Source: Bacteroidota bacterium
Lineage (GTDB): Bacteria > Bacteroidota > Bacteroidia > Chitinophagales > Saprospiraceae
NCBI GenBank assembly: GCA_029573365.1
Contig: JAKQGD010000224.1
Coordinates: forward strand, 1-13,742
Length of the DNA: 13,742 nucleotides
Reading direction: 5' to 3'
In this document: positions 1 through 6,939 of the stretch, piece by piece
Position numbering within the stretch: position 1 is the stretch's first letter
Layout: each line of letters starts with the position of its first letter
Position numbers and translations under genes: made by a program
Notes under the pieces: model-generated
What the model was told of the DNA's origin: nothing
The model's database searches: none
Seen by the model: only the letters and a program-made list of their open reading frames with translations

Positions 1-750
1 ACACTTATTCTGATCAACAGTCCCATACTAAACGAAGAGGGGAAATCCAGCGAAGCCATCTATATCACTGTGCCCATCGGCATCATCCTGACCTCAAGTC
101 ACCTGATTACGGTTTGTTCGGCTGAGAACCCTGTAATGGAAAAATTTCTCGAAGGCAAGGTCAAAGGATTTGACCCGGCTGACAAAAACCTTTTTACCCT
201 GCAAATTTTTGAGCAGAATGTATTTCGTTTTCTCGAATGTCTTAAAAAGCTTAATCTTAAAAGAAACCTCATAGAACAGGAGTTGTACAACTCCAGCCGC
301 AGTGCCGAGCTACAGCAATTGCTCAGGATAGAAAAGTCCCTGGTATATTTTGTGAGTTCGCTCAGTGCCAATGAACTCCTAAAAATGAAGATCAAGCGTA
401 CCGACCTGCTCCGTTTGGGCAATGACGAAAATTATGCCGACCTCTTTGAAGACATAATAATCGACAACTCACAGGCCCTGGAAATGTCAAATGTCTACAC
501 AAACATCCTCAGCGGTACCATGGAAGCGTATGCCTCCATCATTTCCAACAATCTAAATGTCATCATCCATCGGCTCACTATTGTTACCATCATCCTTCTC
601 GTACCGTCTATGATTGCCGGCTTTTACGGAATGAATCTCGATTATCTGCCTTTTAAATCTTACAAGTGGGCTTTCCCGGTCATCATTGTTATTTCTATTC
701 TAATGGGCTTTGGGGTTGTTTATTATTATTCCCGCAGGAAAAGTGATTGA
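1..750 (+). CDS. corA: CorA-family divalent metal ion transporter, 5' end missing
   Basis: The reading frame is open from the first base of the window, so the protein is cut at its N-terminus; 249 C-terminal residues are visible. CorA proteins are homopentameric inner-membrane channels for Mg2+ (some carry Co2+, Ni2+ or Zn2+). The sequence shows the family layout: a long, charged, helical cytoplasmic part, then two C-terminal membrane segments (encoded roughly at 553-627 and 670-725) joined by a short loop. The first segment ends in YGMN (GMN at 628-636), the signature of the selectivity filter, and the protein ends in a basic tail (YYYSRRKSD). The missing part is probably about 60-90 residues. 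The next gene begins inside its stop codon region, indicating translational coupling. The family assignment is firm; the ion carried cannot be read from the sequence. Confidence 0.93.
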   Translation, partial: TLILINSPILNEEGKSSEAIYITVPIGIILTSSHLITVCSAENPVMEKFLEGKVKGFDPADKNLFTLQIFEQNVFRFLECLKKLNLKRNLIEQELYNSSRSAELQQLLRIEKSLVYFVSSLSANELLKMKIKRTDLLRLGNDENYADLFEDIIIDNSQALEMSNVYTNILSGTMEAYASIISNNLNVIIHRLTIVTIILLVPSMIAGFYGMNLDYLPFKSYKWAFPVIIVISILMGFGVVYYYSRRKSD

Positions 751-1829
751 TGAAAATGAGTACTAAGACTTTATTGCATCTGAAAAAAACATCCGCGAAC
801 CTTTGGTACACTTTTATGCTTGTGATTCTTCTAGCTACTGTGGCCTGCAGGCTGCAAAAAGAAAAAAAACTGCCTGCCGATTACAAGCCTGGTATCGTCA
901 CTTTTCTGGACAGCACCCAGGCATCCGCTGCCATCATACATGATGACACTGACAGTCTTTTTGCCAATATCAGCGAAGCAGACATTATGATACAGATGAA
1001 GAGGGCCAAAAATTTTGTATCCCTCAAGGAGGCCAGACTGGAGTACCGTCGTTTTTTGGCCTGCCAGGTTTCCTCTTGGACCGCTGCAGAAAAACAGGAA
1101 ATGTCTTCCATCATGCAAATGGTAAAAAAAATGTGTGATTCGCTGAGCCCGAGGATTTTTCCGGGTGGCATCAGACTTGTAAAAATAAAGACAGGTCCGT
1201 ATGGCAGCGATGCCTATTATACCCGCGGTACTGACATCATGATACCGGAAAATATTTTTCCTCTTTCAGATTCGGAAGCTCAGATACCTGTAATGCTTCA
1301 TGAAATTTACCATATCCTTTCTAGGTCTATGCCTGAATTCCGAAGTAAGACTTATAAAATGATAGGGTTTGAAAAAGCAGGAAAACCGGTGACCCTGCCT
1401 CCTGCTTTGCATAAAGTATTGCTTTCAAACCCTGATGGTTTGACTAAAGACTATGTCATAAGACTGAAAGAAGGCCAGGAAACTCGTGTTTGCCTGCCCC
1501 TGATAAGTAGCCGGTTTGGGGCATACAGGGAGGGCATCCCTTCATACTTTGATTATGTAAAGTTTGATATTTTCGAACTTAGAGAAGGTGCAACTGTATA
1601 TGAGGTGCTGAGCACTGAAGACGGTGGCACCACTTTACCGGTAAGGTTTACAACCGATTATTTTAGACAAATCAGCGACAATACTCAATACATCATACAT
1701 CCTGATGAGATTCTGGCAGATAATTTTATGCTGTCGATTATTGCTTTCGAAAGTGGAGACTACAGCAAATTTTCCAAACAGGGCAGGGCACTTATTGATT
1801 CAGTGACCACTGTCTTGAAGCAGTTTTAA
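750..1829 (+). CDS. Putative zinc metalloprotease lipoprotein (HExxH, gluzincin-like)
   Basis: 359 residues from the ATG that overlaps the preceding stop codon by one base (a TTG three bases earlier is also possible, as is an ATG at 756). The N-terminus is a hydrophobic signal segment ending LLATVAC, a lipobox with the modified cysteine at C33, so I predict a lipoprotein of the cell envelope. HEIYH at residues 184-188 is a zinc-protease HExxH motif with two His ligands and the general-base Glu. A likely third ligand is E320 in HPDEILADNF, a pattern that in gluzincins places the Glu ligand in a later helix. I do not recognise a named family. Catalytic activity is inferred from the motif only, and the substrate is unknown. 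The overlap with corA suggests one transcript, though nothing in the sequence ties the two functions together. Confidence 0.8.
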   Translation: MKMSTKTLLHLKKTSANLWYTFMLVILLATVACRLQKEKKLPADYKPGIVTFLDSTQASAAIIHDDTDSLFANISEADIMIQMKRAKNFVSLKEARLEYRRFLACQVSSWTAAEKQEMSSIMQMVKKMCDSLSPRIFPGGIRLVKIKTGPYGSDAYYTRGTDIMIPENIFPLSDSEAQIPVMLHEIYHILSRSMPEFRSKTYKMIGFEKAGKPVTLPPALHKVLLSNPDGLTKDYVIRLKEGQETRVCLPLISSRFGAYREGIPSYFDYVKFDIFELREGATVYEVLSTEDGGTTLPVRFTTDYFRQISDNTQYIIHPDEILADNFMLSIIAFESGDYSKFSKQGRALIDSVTTVLKQF

Positions 1830-1860
1830 GCAGGTATTTATTTGGACCCTTAAAAATTAA

Positions 1861-1891
1861 AAAGAGGCATCACGCTTTGTGACACCTCTTT
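1861..1891. terminator. Hairpin terminator between convergent operons
   Basis: AAAGAGG and CCTCTTT form a 7-bp outer stem. Two mismatches follow, then a 4-bp inner stem (TCAC/GTGA) closed by GCTTT. A-rich sequence lies on the left and T-rich on the right, so it could act on both strands: for the metalloprotease gene (31 bp downstream of its stop) and for transcripts leaving the response regulator gene on the other strand. Confidence 0.7.
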
Positions 1892-2042
1892 AAAATCAAA
1901 ACAATTAGATCAACAATCTATACTTCGAAAACTTATTATGGTTTCAACCGGGTTGAGGTCATCTTTATTAACGGTACAAAGTTAAGGCAGTGCCAGGCCT
2001 CACGTGATGACGGAGGTCAAAAGGATGGATGATTTGTGTCAC

Positions 2043-3089
2043 TTATTGAGGCATCTGCCTGAGTTTCTCTACCTTCAGCAGTTCTATTTTATTGTCGTCT
2101 ATCGAAATCAGCCCTTCACTCTTGAAGTCCGAGAGAGTGCGGATGGTGGTCTCCTTGGCGGTTCCAGCCAGGCTGGCGATATCGTCCCTAAGGATGGTCA
2201 TTGTCGTGGCATTTTTTGATTCGCTGAATTTTATCAGGGCATTGGCCACCCGCTTCCTGACAGAACTGTAAGCCATTTCTATCAGCTGATGTTCCATTTC
2301 TTCTGACTGGTTTGCCAGCATTTTTATAAACTTGGCCGAAAACTCCCTGTTGTTAAAAAGCAGCAAAGTAAAATCTTCGATAGGCACCAGACTTAGTTCG
2401 CAATCATCAATGACGGATACATTATCGTAGTATTTTTCTCCTTTGAGCAAAGGAAGGTAACCAAAAAAATCACCTTTTGAATAGATATTTGTGGTAAACT
2501 CCTTGCCGAAGTCATTGATCTGGTACGATTTGAGACTTCCTGAAACTACAAAATAGAGCCACTTTGGGTACTGGCCGGCTTCGTAGATCATATCTTTTTT
2601 CCTGAATCTCCTGGTTTCCCTGTTTTCAGACAGTTTTTCAAATTCCTTTTGTGCCTTTGCTTCATCGATAAATCTCTGGAGGCCGTTTCCTGTCCTGTCA
2701 AACGAATTTTTAATACGGGCACTTTTTCTGAGCCGGACTTCTATGGTGTCCAGCAGTTGGACGTCGTCATACGGCTTGGTGATGTAATCGTCGGCCCCGA
2801 GTCCCATTCCCTTGCGGAAGTCCTCTTTTTCGGTTTTGGCTGTCAGAAAAATAAACGGTATATCCATGGTCACAGGATTGCCTGACAGGATTCTGAGTAC
2901 ACCAAACCCATCCAGTTCGGGCATCATGATGTCACAAAGTATGAGATCAGGAATGGTCTCCATAGCTCTTGCGGCTCCTTGTTTGCCGTTTTCGGCAGTT
3001 TGTACCTGATAGCCGGAAAGTATCAACAGTTCCTCCAGGTTTTCTCTTACATCCTTGTTGTCTTCAATGATCAGAATTTTTGCACTCAT
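2043..3089 (-). CDS. Response regulator: receiver domain fused to Crp/Fnr-type transcription factor
   Basis: 348 residues. Residues 1-120 are a CheY-like receiver with the acidic pair E9/D10, phospho-acceptor D53, T83 and K105 all in place. After a helical linker (about 121-155), residues 156-260 are a cyclic-nucleotide-binding-type beta barrel. Residues 262-345 are the Crp dimerisation helix and winged helix-turn-helix. In the recognition helix, E313 and R317 match the Glu and Arg that read the TGA core in Crp and Fnr. Only two cysteines (C52, C230) are present, so there is no Fnr-type iron-sulfur cluster, and the cAMP-binding signature of Crp is missing from the barrel. Activity is therefore probably set by phosphorylation. 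The kinase gene lies 31 bp upstream on the same strand and is the obvious partner. In effect the protein joins the jobs of FixJ (receiver) and FixK (Crp/Fnr activator). Likely targets include the dyads at 4471-4506. Confidence 0.93.
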   Translation of the reverse strand: MSAKILIIEDNKDVRENLEELLILSGYQVQTAENGKQGAARAMETIPDLILCDIMMPELDGFGVLRILSGNPVTMDIPFIFLTAKTEKEDFRKGMGLGADDYITKPYDDVQLLDTIEVRLRKSARIKNSFDRTGNGLQRFIDEAKAQKEFEKLSENRETRRFRKKDMIYEAGQYPKWLYFVVSGSLKSYQINDFGKEFTTNIYSKGDFFGYLPLLKGEKYYDNVSVIDDCELSLVPIEDFTLLLFNNREFSAKFIKMLANQSEEMEHQLIEMAYSSVRKRVANALIKFSESKNATTMTILRDDIASLAGTAKETTIRTLSDFKSEGLISIDDNKIELLKVEKLRQMPQ

Positions 3090-3120
3090 GGATTTCGAAA
3101 TATTTTAATTGCTTTTCGTT

Positions 3121-4407
3121 TTAAAAATCACCTTCAAATCGACGGGGGTCCTCAGGAAGTACCACTTTAAATGTCGTACCTTCGTTAAGGACACTGTTGA
3201 AATCTATCTCACCGCCCAGCATCTCGACATATTTTTTAACTATGTTTAATCCCAGTCCGGTGCCTTCGATGTTTATCACATTGCTGGCCCTGAAAAAACG
3301 ATCAAACAAATGCTTTTGTTCTTCTTCAGGAATCCCTATGCCATAATCACGAATAGAAAACTCAAGCAAATCGCTATTTGTTTTTAGGTTGAAATCGATG
3401 GAGGCGTTTTCATCCGAATATTTGATGGCGTTGGATATGAGGTTGAGGAGGATGTTCTTTAATATTTTTCTGTCAGAGTAGACCTGATGTGCCTCTATGT
3501 CAAACTGAGTTCTGAGCACCTGCCCCGTTTTAAGGAGGGCTTTCATTTCCTCGGTGATTTCATTTGCCAGCTCTAGTATATCTATATGTTCCAGATTGGT
3601 GACGACCTTGCCCTCTTCCAGTTTGTTTAGAGACAGAAAGTCATTTAAGATGCCGGTCAGGTGGGTGACTGATGACCTGACCTTGTTGATGTGTTTTTCC
3701 CTGTTTGGTTGTTCCTCTGATTTTTGGTATCGGCCAATAAGGGAGACCGAAGACTGGATGGTAGAAAGTGGGGTCCTGAATTCATGCGAAGCCATAGAGA
3801 CAAACCTGGATTTAAGTTCACCAAGTTCTCTTTCCTTGGCGAGGCTCTTTTCGAGTTCTATTTCCCGTTCGTGCAGTTCGTTCTGTGCGGTTATTTTTTG
3901 TGCTATTTCTACTTCCAGTTTGCGGTTGAGTGCCAATAGCTGGTTTACAGCATTTTCCAATTCGTAGGTACGTTCCATTACCTTACGTTCCAGGATTTCA
4001 TTCATCACCTTTAACTTTCTTTCTGCTTCCTTGAGTTTTGACAGGTCATGGATAAACCCTGCATAGAGGGTTCGCTCATCCAGAGGTATTTCTACCACAG
4101 ATAGCCAGAATGGAAAAACCATACCGCCATTTCTCAGGCCTATCACTTCGCGGCCTATGCCTATAATTCTGGCCATGCGGGTGTGTTTGTATCTTTCGAG
4201 GTAATCATCATGGTGCCTCGAATGTTCTGCCGGCATCAGCATACTGACGTTTTTGCCCACCATCTCACTTCTTTCATAGCCAAATAGGTAACAAGTGGCA
4301 CTATTTAGCTCTTCGATGATGCCCCGATCATTGATGACGATGATGCCGTCAATGGCGGTATCAAAGATGGCCTGAAGTTTAATTAATGAATCAGAATTGC
4401 TGCTCAT
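3121..4407 (-). CDS. PAS sensor histidine kinase, FixL-like (probable haem oxygen sensor)
   Basis: 428 residues, no membrane segment, so cytoplasmic. Residues 8-122 are one PAS domain. It carries the FixL block MLMP...SRHHDDYLERY...IIGIGR. Counting back 20 residues from R86 (R220 in Bradyrhizobium FixL) gives H66, the position of the proximal haem ligand H200, and R72 falls on R206. A coiled coil follows (about 123-198), then HisKA with phospho-acceptor H208 in SHEFRTPL, and HATPase_c with the N box (N322, N326), G1 box DYGIGIP (354-360), F box (368-373) and G2 box GTGLGL (382-387). All kinase motifs are intact. The regulator gene follows after 31 bp. FixL residue H214 is an Arg here (R80). 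Kinase identity is certain; haem binding is inferred from conserved positions, and other PAS domains of this subfamily might bind a different ligand. Confidence 0.93.
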   Translation of the reverse strand: MSSNSDSLIKLQAIFDTAIDGIIVINDRGIIEELNSATCYLFGYERSEMVGKNVSMLMPAEHSRHHDDYLERYKHTRMARIIGIGREVIGLRNGGMVFPFWLSVVEIPLDERTLYAGFIHDLSKLKEAERKLKVMNEILERKVMERTYELENAVNQLLALNRKLEVEIAQKITAQNELHEREIELEKSLAKERELGELKSRFVSMASHEFRTPLSTIQSSVSLIGRYQKSEEQPNREKHINKVRSSVTHLTGILNDFLSLNKLEEGKVVTNLEHIDILELANEITEEMKALLKTGQVLRTQFDIEAHQVYSDRKILKNILLNLISNAIKYSDENASIDFNLKTNSDLLEFSIRDYGIGIPEEEQKHLFDRFFRASNVINIEGTGLGLNIVKKYVEMLGGEIDFNSVLNEGTTFKVVLPEDPRRFEGDF

Positions 4408-4470
4408 GAAAGTATATTAGGGTCCGATATCTTATAAATAAAATTTTTTTTATATATATTGTAAACTACA

Positions 4471-4484
4471 ACAATTTAAATCAT
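4471..4484. promoter_or_regulatory. Upstream operator half-dyad (Crp/Fnr-like)
   Basis: ACAATTTAAATCAT shares TTAAATCAT with the dyad 22 bp downstream, about two helical turns away. The right half (AATCAT) is the same, while the left half is degenerate (4 of 6 match). Its centre is about 62 bp upstream of the predicted start of the CBS transcript, a usual class I activator position. It is also bordered by a separate short dyad, TTGTA-AAC-TACAA, at 4459-4471. Confidence 0.4.
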
Positions 4485-4492
4485 GAAATCAA

Positions 4493-4506
4493 ATGACTTA
4501 AATCAT
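4493..4506. promoter_or_regulatory. Crp/Fnr-type operator in the divergent promoter region
   Basis: ATGACTTAAATCAT is a 14-bp near-perfect palindrome (one mismatched pair) with the core TGA-N6-TCA, the same spacing as the Fnr box TTGAT-N4-ATCAA and the Crp site. It lies between the FixL-like kinase operon and the CBS gene. Its centre is 33 bp upstream of the centre of the -7-like element at 4529-4536, so it occupies the place of the absent -33 TTG, as expected for a class II activated promoter. The adjacent REC-Crp regulator is the natural candidate to bind it. Confidence 0.55.
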
Positions 4507-4528
4507 CGGAGGCATACCGGATCTTTTT

Positions 4529-4536
4529 GATCTTTG
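4529..4536 (+). promoter_or_regulatory. Probable -7 element of the CBS-USP-LOG operon
   Basis: GATCTTTG matches the Bacteroidota -7 consensus TAnnTTTG at five of six fixed positions. No TTG is found at the -33 distance; the Crp/Fnr-type dyad is there instead. Transcription would start near 4540 and give a leader of about 20 nt before the ATG at 4560. This makes an in-frame TTG start at 4527 unlikely. Confidence 0.45.
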
Positions 4537-4559
4537 GCACAAATTTAAACAATTTTTAT

Positions 4560-5003
4560 ATGAATCTTTTCAACCCAATCAGCAGCATTATGACAAAAAA
4601 TCCCATTTGTATAGGGGCGAATGAAACTTTGGCTGTAGCCGAAAAGATGTTTCGTGAGCACAAAATACACCATCTGCCTGTCCTGGCAGAGGGAAAACTG
4701 GTGGGTATGGTCAGCAAATCTGACTTTTTGTTTTTTCGACATGGTTTTGCAAAAAATGAGAAAAAGCTTGAAGACGAAGTCAGACTTAACAATTACACAG
4801 CGAGAGATATCATGACTACGAAGCTTGGAAAAATGGAGCCGACAGAAAAGATAAACGTAGCTCTCGAGGTATTCAGAGAAAATCTGTTTCATGCCATTCC
4901 GATTGTGGAGGGTGACACCATTGTAGGCATTGTCACCACATTTGACATCATCGACCATCTGGCTAAAGACGCCAGTGCCACCGCCAGCTACACATCATCT
5001 TAA
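4560..5003 (+). CDS. CBS-domain pair protein
   Basis: 147 residues, consisting almost entirely of two CBS motifs (about 6-62 and 80-135). Each begins with the usual IMT sequence (SSIMTKNPI and ARDIMTTKL) and contains the HxLPV/HAIPIV and LVGMVSKSDF/IVGIVTTFDI segments. Such stand-alone CBS pairs bind adenosine nucleotides or other ligands and usually dimerise into a disc; the ligand here cannot be read from sequence. The ATG at 4560 is preferred over an upstream TTG at 4527 because the domain starts directly after it and the upstream start would overlap the predicted promoter. It is first in a plus-strand run with the UspA protein (46 bp later) and the LOG protein. Stand-alone CBS and Usp proteins also occur together in hypoxia regulons, for example Hrp1 in the mycobacterial DosR regulon. 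Confidence 0.9.
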   Translation: MNLFNPISSIMTKNPICIGANETLAVAEKMFREHKIHHLPVLAEGKLVGMVSKSDFLFFRHGFAKNEKKLEDEVRLNNYTARDIMTTKLGKMEPTEKINVALEVFRENLFHAIPIVEGDTIVGIVTTFDIIDHLAKDASATASYTSS

Positions 5004-5049
5004 ACCGAGTTTTTGAGGGATTATTTCTTCATTTTTAAATTTTTCAGAC

Positions 5050-6159
5050 ATGATAAACATAAAAATTTACGGAACCGGTACTCCTACTTACCAGTTGGCA
5101 AAGACCAAGGTGGAGGAACGTTTATCAGCCGCGGGAATAGATTACAAACTTGAAGAAATAACGCAGATTACCGATATCATGAAAGAAAACGTGGTTTCTG
5201 TACCTGCTATGCGGGTCAATGATGAATTGCTTTTTGAAATCAAGCCCAATGGCTCGTACAATCAGTCTCTGAGAGATGCCATCCAACAGATACTAAGCGT
5301 GGAAAACTATGGCAAAATGGTCAAGATACTCGTGCCCACGGACTTTTCGGATGCCTCGTACAATGCGTATAATTTTGCGGATGCATTGGCCAAGATTATG
5401 AACGGTGTCATCAGGCTGGCCCACATTTATTACCCCACTTCCACGGATGTAAATCAGTTTGTGGTTATGAATGAGGAAGCTGAAACAATACACCGGGACA
5501 AGCTCAATGATCTGGTAAAATCGCTCAATAAGGACTGGATAGGAAACTTTGTCTCAGAACCCATGATCGAGGGCGTTTTCCGTGTGGGGTTTCCAAGGAT
5601 GGAACTCACAGAAATGTCAAAAGAACCCAATACACTAATGGTGATGGGTACAACCGGGGCAGGGGACACCTTTAAAAAAGTATTCGGTTCACTGTCACTT
5701 GACATGATTGACAACTGCTACTGTCCATTGTTCCTTATCCCGCCGGGGGCATCGTGTGCCAAAATCAATGAGGTCATTTTTCTTTCGGAAAGCATTAAAT
5801 ACGATGCTGGCCATCTGCTGTTTGCAGGCAAGATATGCTCTAAATTTGGCTCAGACCTGCACCTGGTACATTACAGAACCAACAGTGATGACGAATACGA
5901 TGTCTCTGATACTATAAAAATTATAGAGAGTTATTATCCGGAACTTAAATACCACATAGAAGTCATAGATACTCCCAATCTTTTCGAAAGTATCAAGTCA
6001 GCCGTACAGCAAGGGGACAGCAAGCTTGTAATCATGGCTACCCGGCATCGCAATGTGTTTCAGTCCCTTTTCCACAAAAGTGCCACAGAGTTTGCAGCAT
6101 TGAACTCAACTTCTCCACTGCTGATTCTGTCTGACATCACTCACGAGGATTGGTTGTGA
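5050..6159 (+). CDS. Tandem universal stress protein with cysteine-less thioredoxin-like N-terminal domain
   Basis: 369 residues in three parts. Residues 1-83 resemble the small thioredoxin/glutaredoxin-like family (Thioredoxin_3), with the strand IKIYGTG followed by an active-site loop and a cis-proline candidate P52 in SVPAMRV. The CxxC is replaced by T11-P-T-Y14, so thiol redox chemistry is not expected. Residues 89-233 are a UspA domain (KILVPTDFSDAS) with a complete ATP-binding pattern G-2x-G-9x-G-S at G200, G203 and G213-S214. Residues 238-362 are a second UspA-like domain; the corresponding segment (MATRHRNVFQSLFHKSA, 329-345) lacks the glycines, so it probably does not bind ATP and may only dimerise. 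No signal peptide is seen, so it is cytoplasmic. It is 46 bp after the CBS gene and probably co-transcribed. The domain calls are good for Usp and moderate for the thioredoxin fold. Confidence 0.88.
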   Translation: MINIKIYGTGTPTYQLAKTKVEERLSAAGIDYKLEEITQITDIMKENVVSVPAMRVNDELLFEIKPNGSYNQSLRDAIQQILSVENYGKMVKILVPTDFSDASYNAYNFADALAKIMNGVIRLAHIYYPTSTDVNQFVVMNEEAETIHRDKLNDLVKSLNKDWIGNFVSEPMIEGVFRVGFPRMELTEMSKEPNTLMVMGTTGAGDTFKKVFGSLSLDMIDNCYCPLFLIPPGASCAKINEVIFLSESIKYDAGHLLFAGKICSKFGSDLHLVHYRTNSDDEYDVSDTIKIIESYYPELKYHIEVIDTPNLFESIKSAVQQGDSKLVIMATRHRNVFQSLFHKSATEFAALNSTSPLLILSDITHEDWL

Positions 6160-6208
6160 AACAAAAAGCGTTTTTATGATGTTGAAGGGTTGATTTTTTC
6201 ATTAGGAT

Positions 6209-6928
6209 ATGAGCGTTAAAAGAATTATCAACTCTAACGAACAGTTTTTGTCAGGGCCAAACAGTCGGGGCAAGGAGTTTATGTTCCTCATGAAGGCTTT
6301 TTATCAATTTTTAAGAGGTTTCAGGAGGCTACATTTTATAGGTCCTTGTGTTACGGTGTTTGGCTCTGCCCGTTTTGACGAACACAACAAATATTATATA
6401 CAGGCCAGAGAGGTAGGTAAACGGCTTTCTGAGTTGGGTTTTGCCGTTATGACAGGTGGAGGACCAGGCATCATGGAAGCTGCCAACCGAGGAGCTGCTG
6501 ACAATGGGGGAGAGTCTATAGGCTGTACCATCAAACTGCCTAAAGAACAAGTATCCAATCCATATTTGACAAGGGTAGTGGATTTTGATTTCTTTTTTGT
6601 CAGAAAAGTTTTGCTTACCAAGTATTCGTATGCCTTTGTCGTCATGCCAGGAGGTTATGGTACTCTTGACGAGCTATTCGAAACCCTGACCCTCATCCAG
6701 ACGGGTATCCTGCATAATTTCCCGGTAGTTATTATGGGACGGGAATATTATCGTGATATCCATGAATTGATACACAAGATGATTGATCAAAAAACCATTT
6801 CTGCCACTGATCATGATCTAGTGCTTTTTACTGATGATACAGAAGAAGCCATCAACCATATTAAACATTTTATCAACCTCAACTACAAGGTAAAAAAGAA
6901 ATCCTGGTGGGTGCTCGGCGAAGGATAA
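6209..6928 (+). CDS. LOG family protein (TIGR00730 type, possible nucleotide phosphoribohydrolase)
   Basis: 239 residues. A Rossmann-like fold is indicated by VTVFGSAR (48-55), GGGPGIMEA (83-91) and the family signature PGGYGTLDE (147-155), which supplies the active-site Glu and nucleotide-binding loop. LOG proteins release the base from cytokinin riboside monophosphates or other nucleoside monophosphates; older annotation as lysine decarboxylase is wrong. The roughly 40-residue N-terminal extension before the core is usual for the Bacteroidota form, as far as I recall. The ATG follows TTAGGAT, a weak ribosome-binding candidate. It lies 49 bp after the Usp gene with no terminator in between, so it is likely the third gene of the same operon. 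The substrate is not determinable. It converges on the transporter gene with 11 bp between the stop codons. Confidence 0.92.
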   Translation: MSVKRIINSNEQFLSGPNSRGKEFMFLMKAFYQFLRGFRRLHFIGPCVTVFGSARFDEHNKYYIQAREVGKRLSELGFAVMTGGGPGIMEAANRGAADNGGESIGCTIKLPKEQVSNPYLTRVVDFDFFFVRKVLLTKYSYAFVVMPGGYGTLDELFETLTLIQTGILHNFPVVIMGREYYRDIHELIHKMIDQKTISATDHDLVLFTDDTEEAINHIKHFINLNYKVKKKSWWVLGEG

Positions 6929-6939
6929 AATCCAATGGC

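Noticed and set aside
2004..2219. 71-residue plus-strand frame over the end of the regulator gene
   Set aside because: Most of it is antisense to the confirmed winged-helix coding region, and the peptide has no recognisable features.
2043..3089. The regulator as an iron-sulfur Fnr or a cAMP-binding Crp
   Set aside because: Only C52 and C230 are present, with no N-terminal cysteine cluster, and the barrel lacks the GE...RSA-type phosphate-binding motif.
4527..4559. In-frame N-terminal extension of the CBS protein from a TTG at 4527
   Set aside because: It overlaps the predicted -7 element, adds no domain sequence, and an ATG at 4560 sits directly before the first CBS motif.
6187..6203. TTGATTTTTTCATT before the LOG gene as another Crp/Fnr site
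   Set aside because: TGA and TCA are separated by five bases instead of six, and the symmetry comes mostly from the T run.
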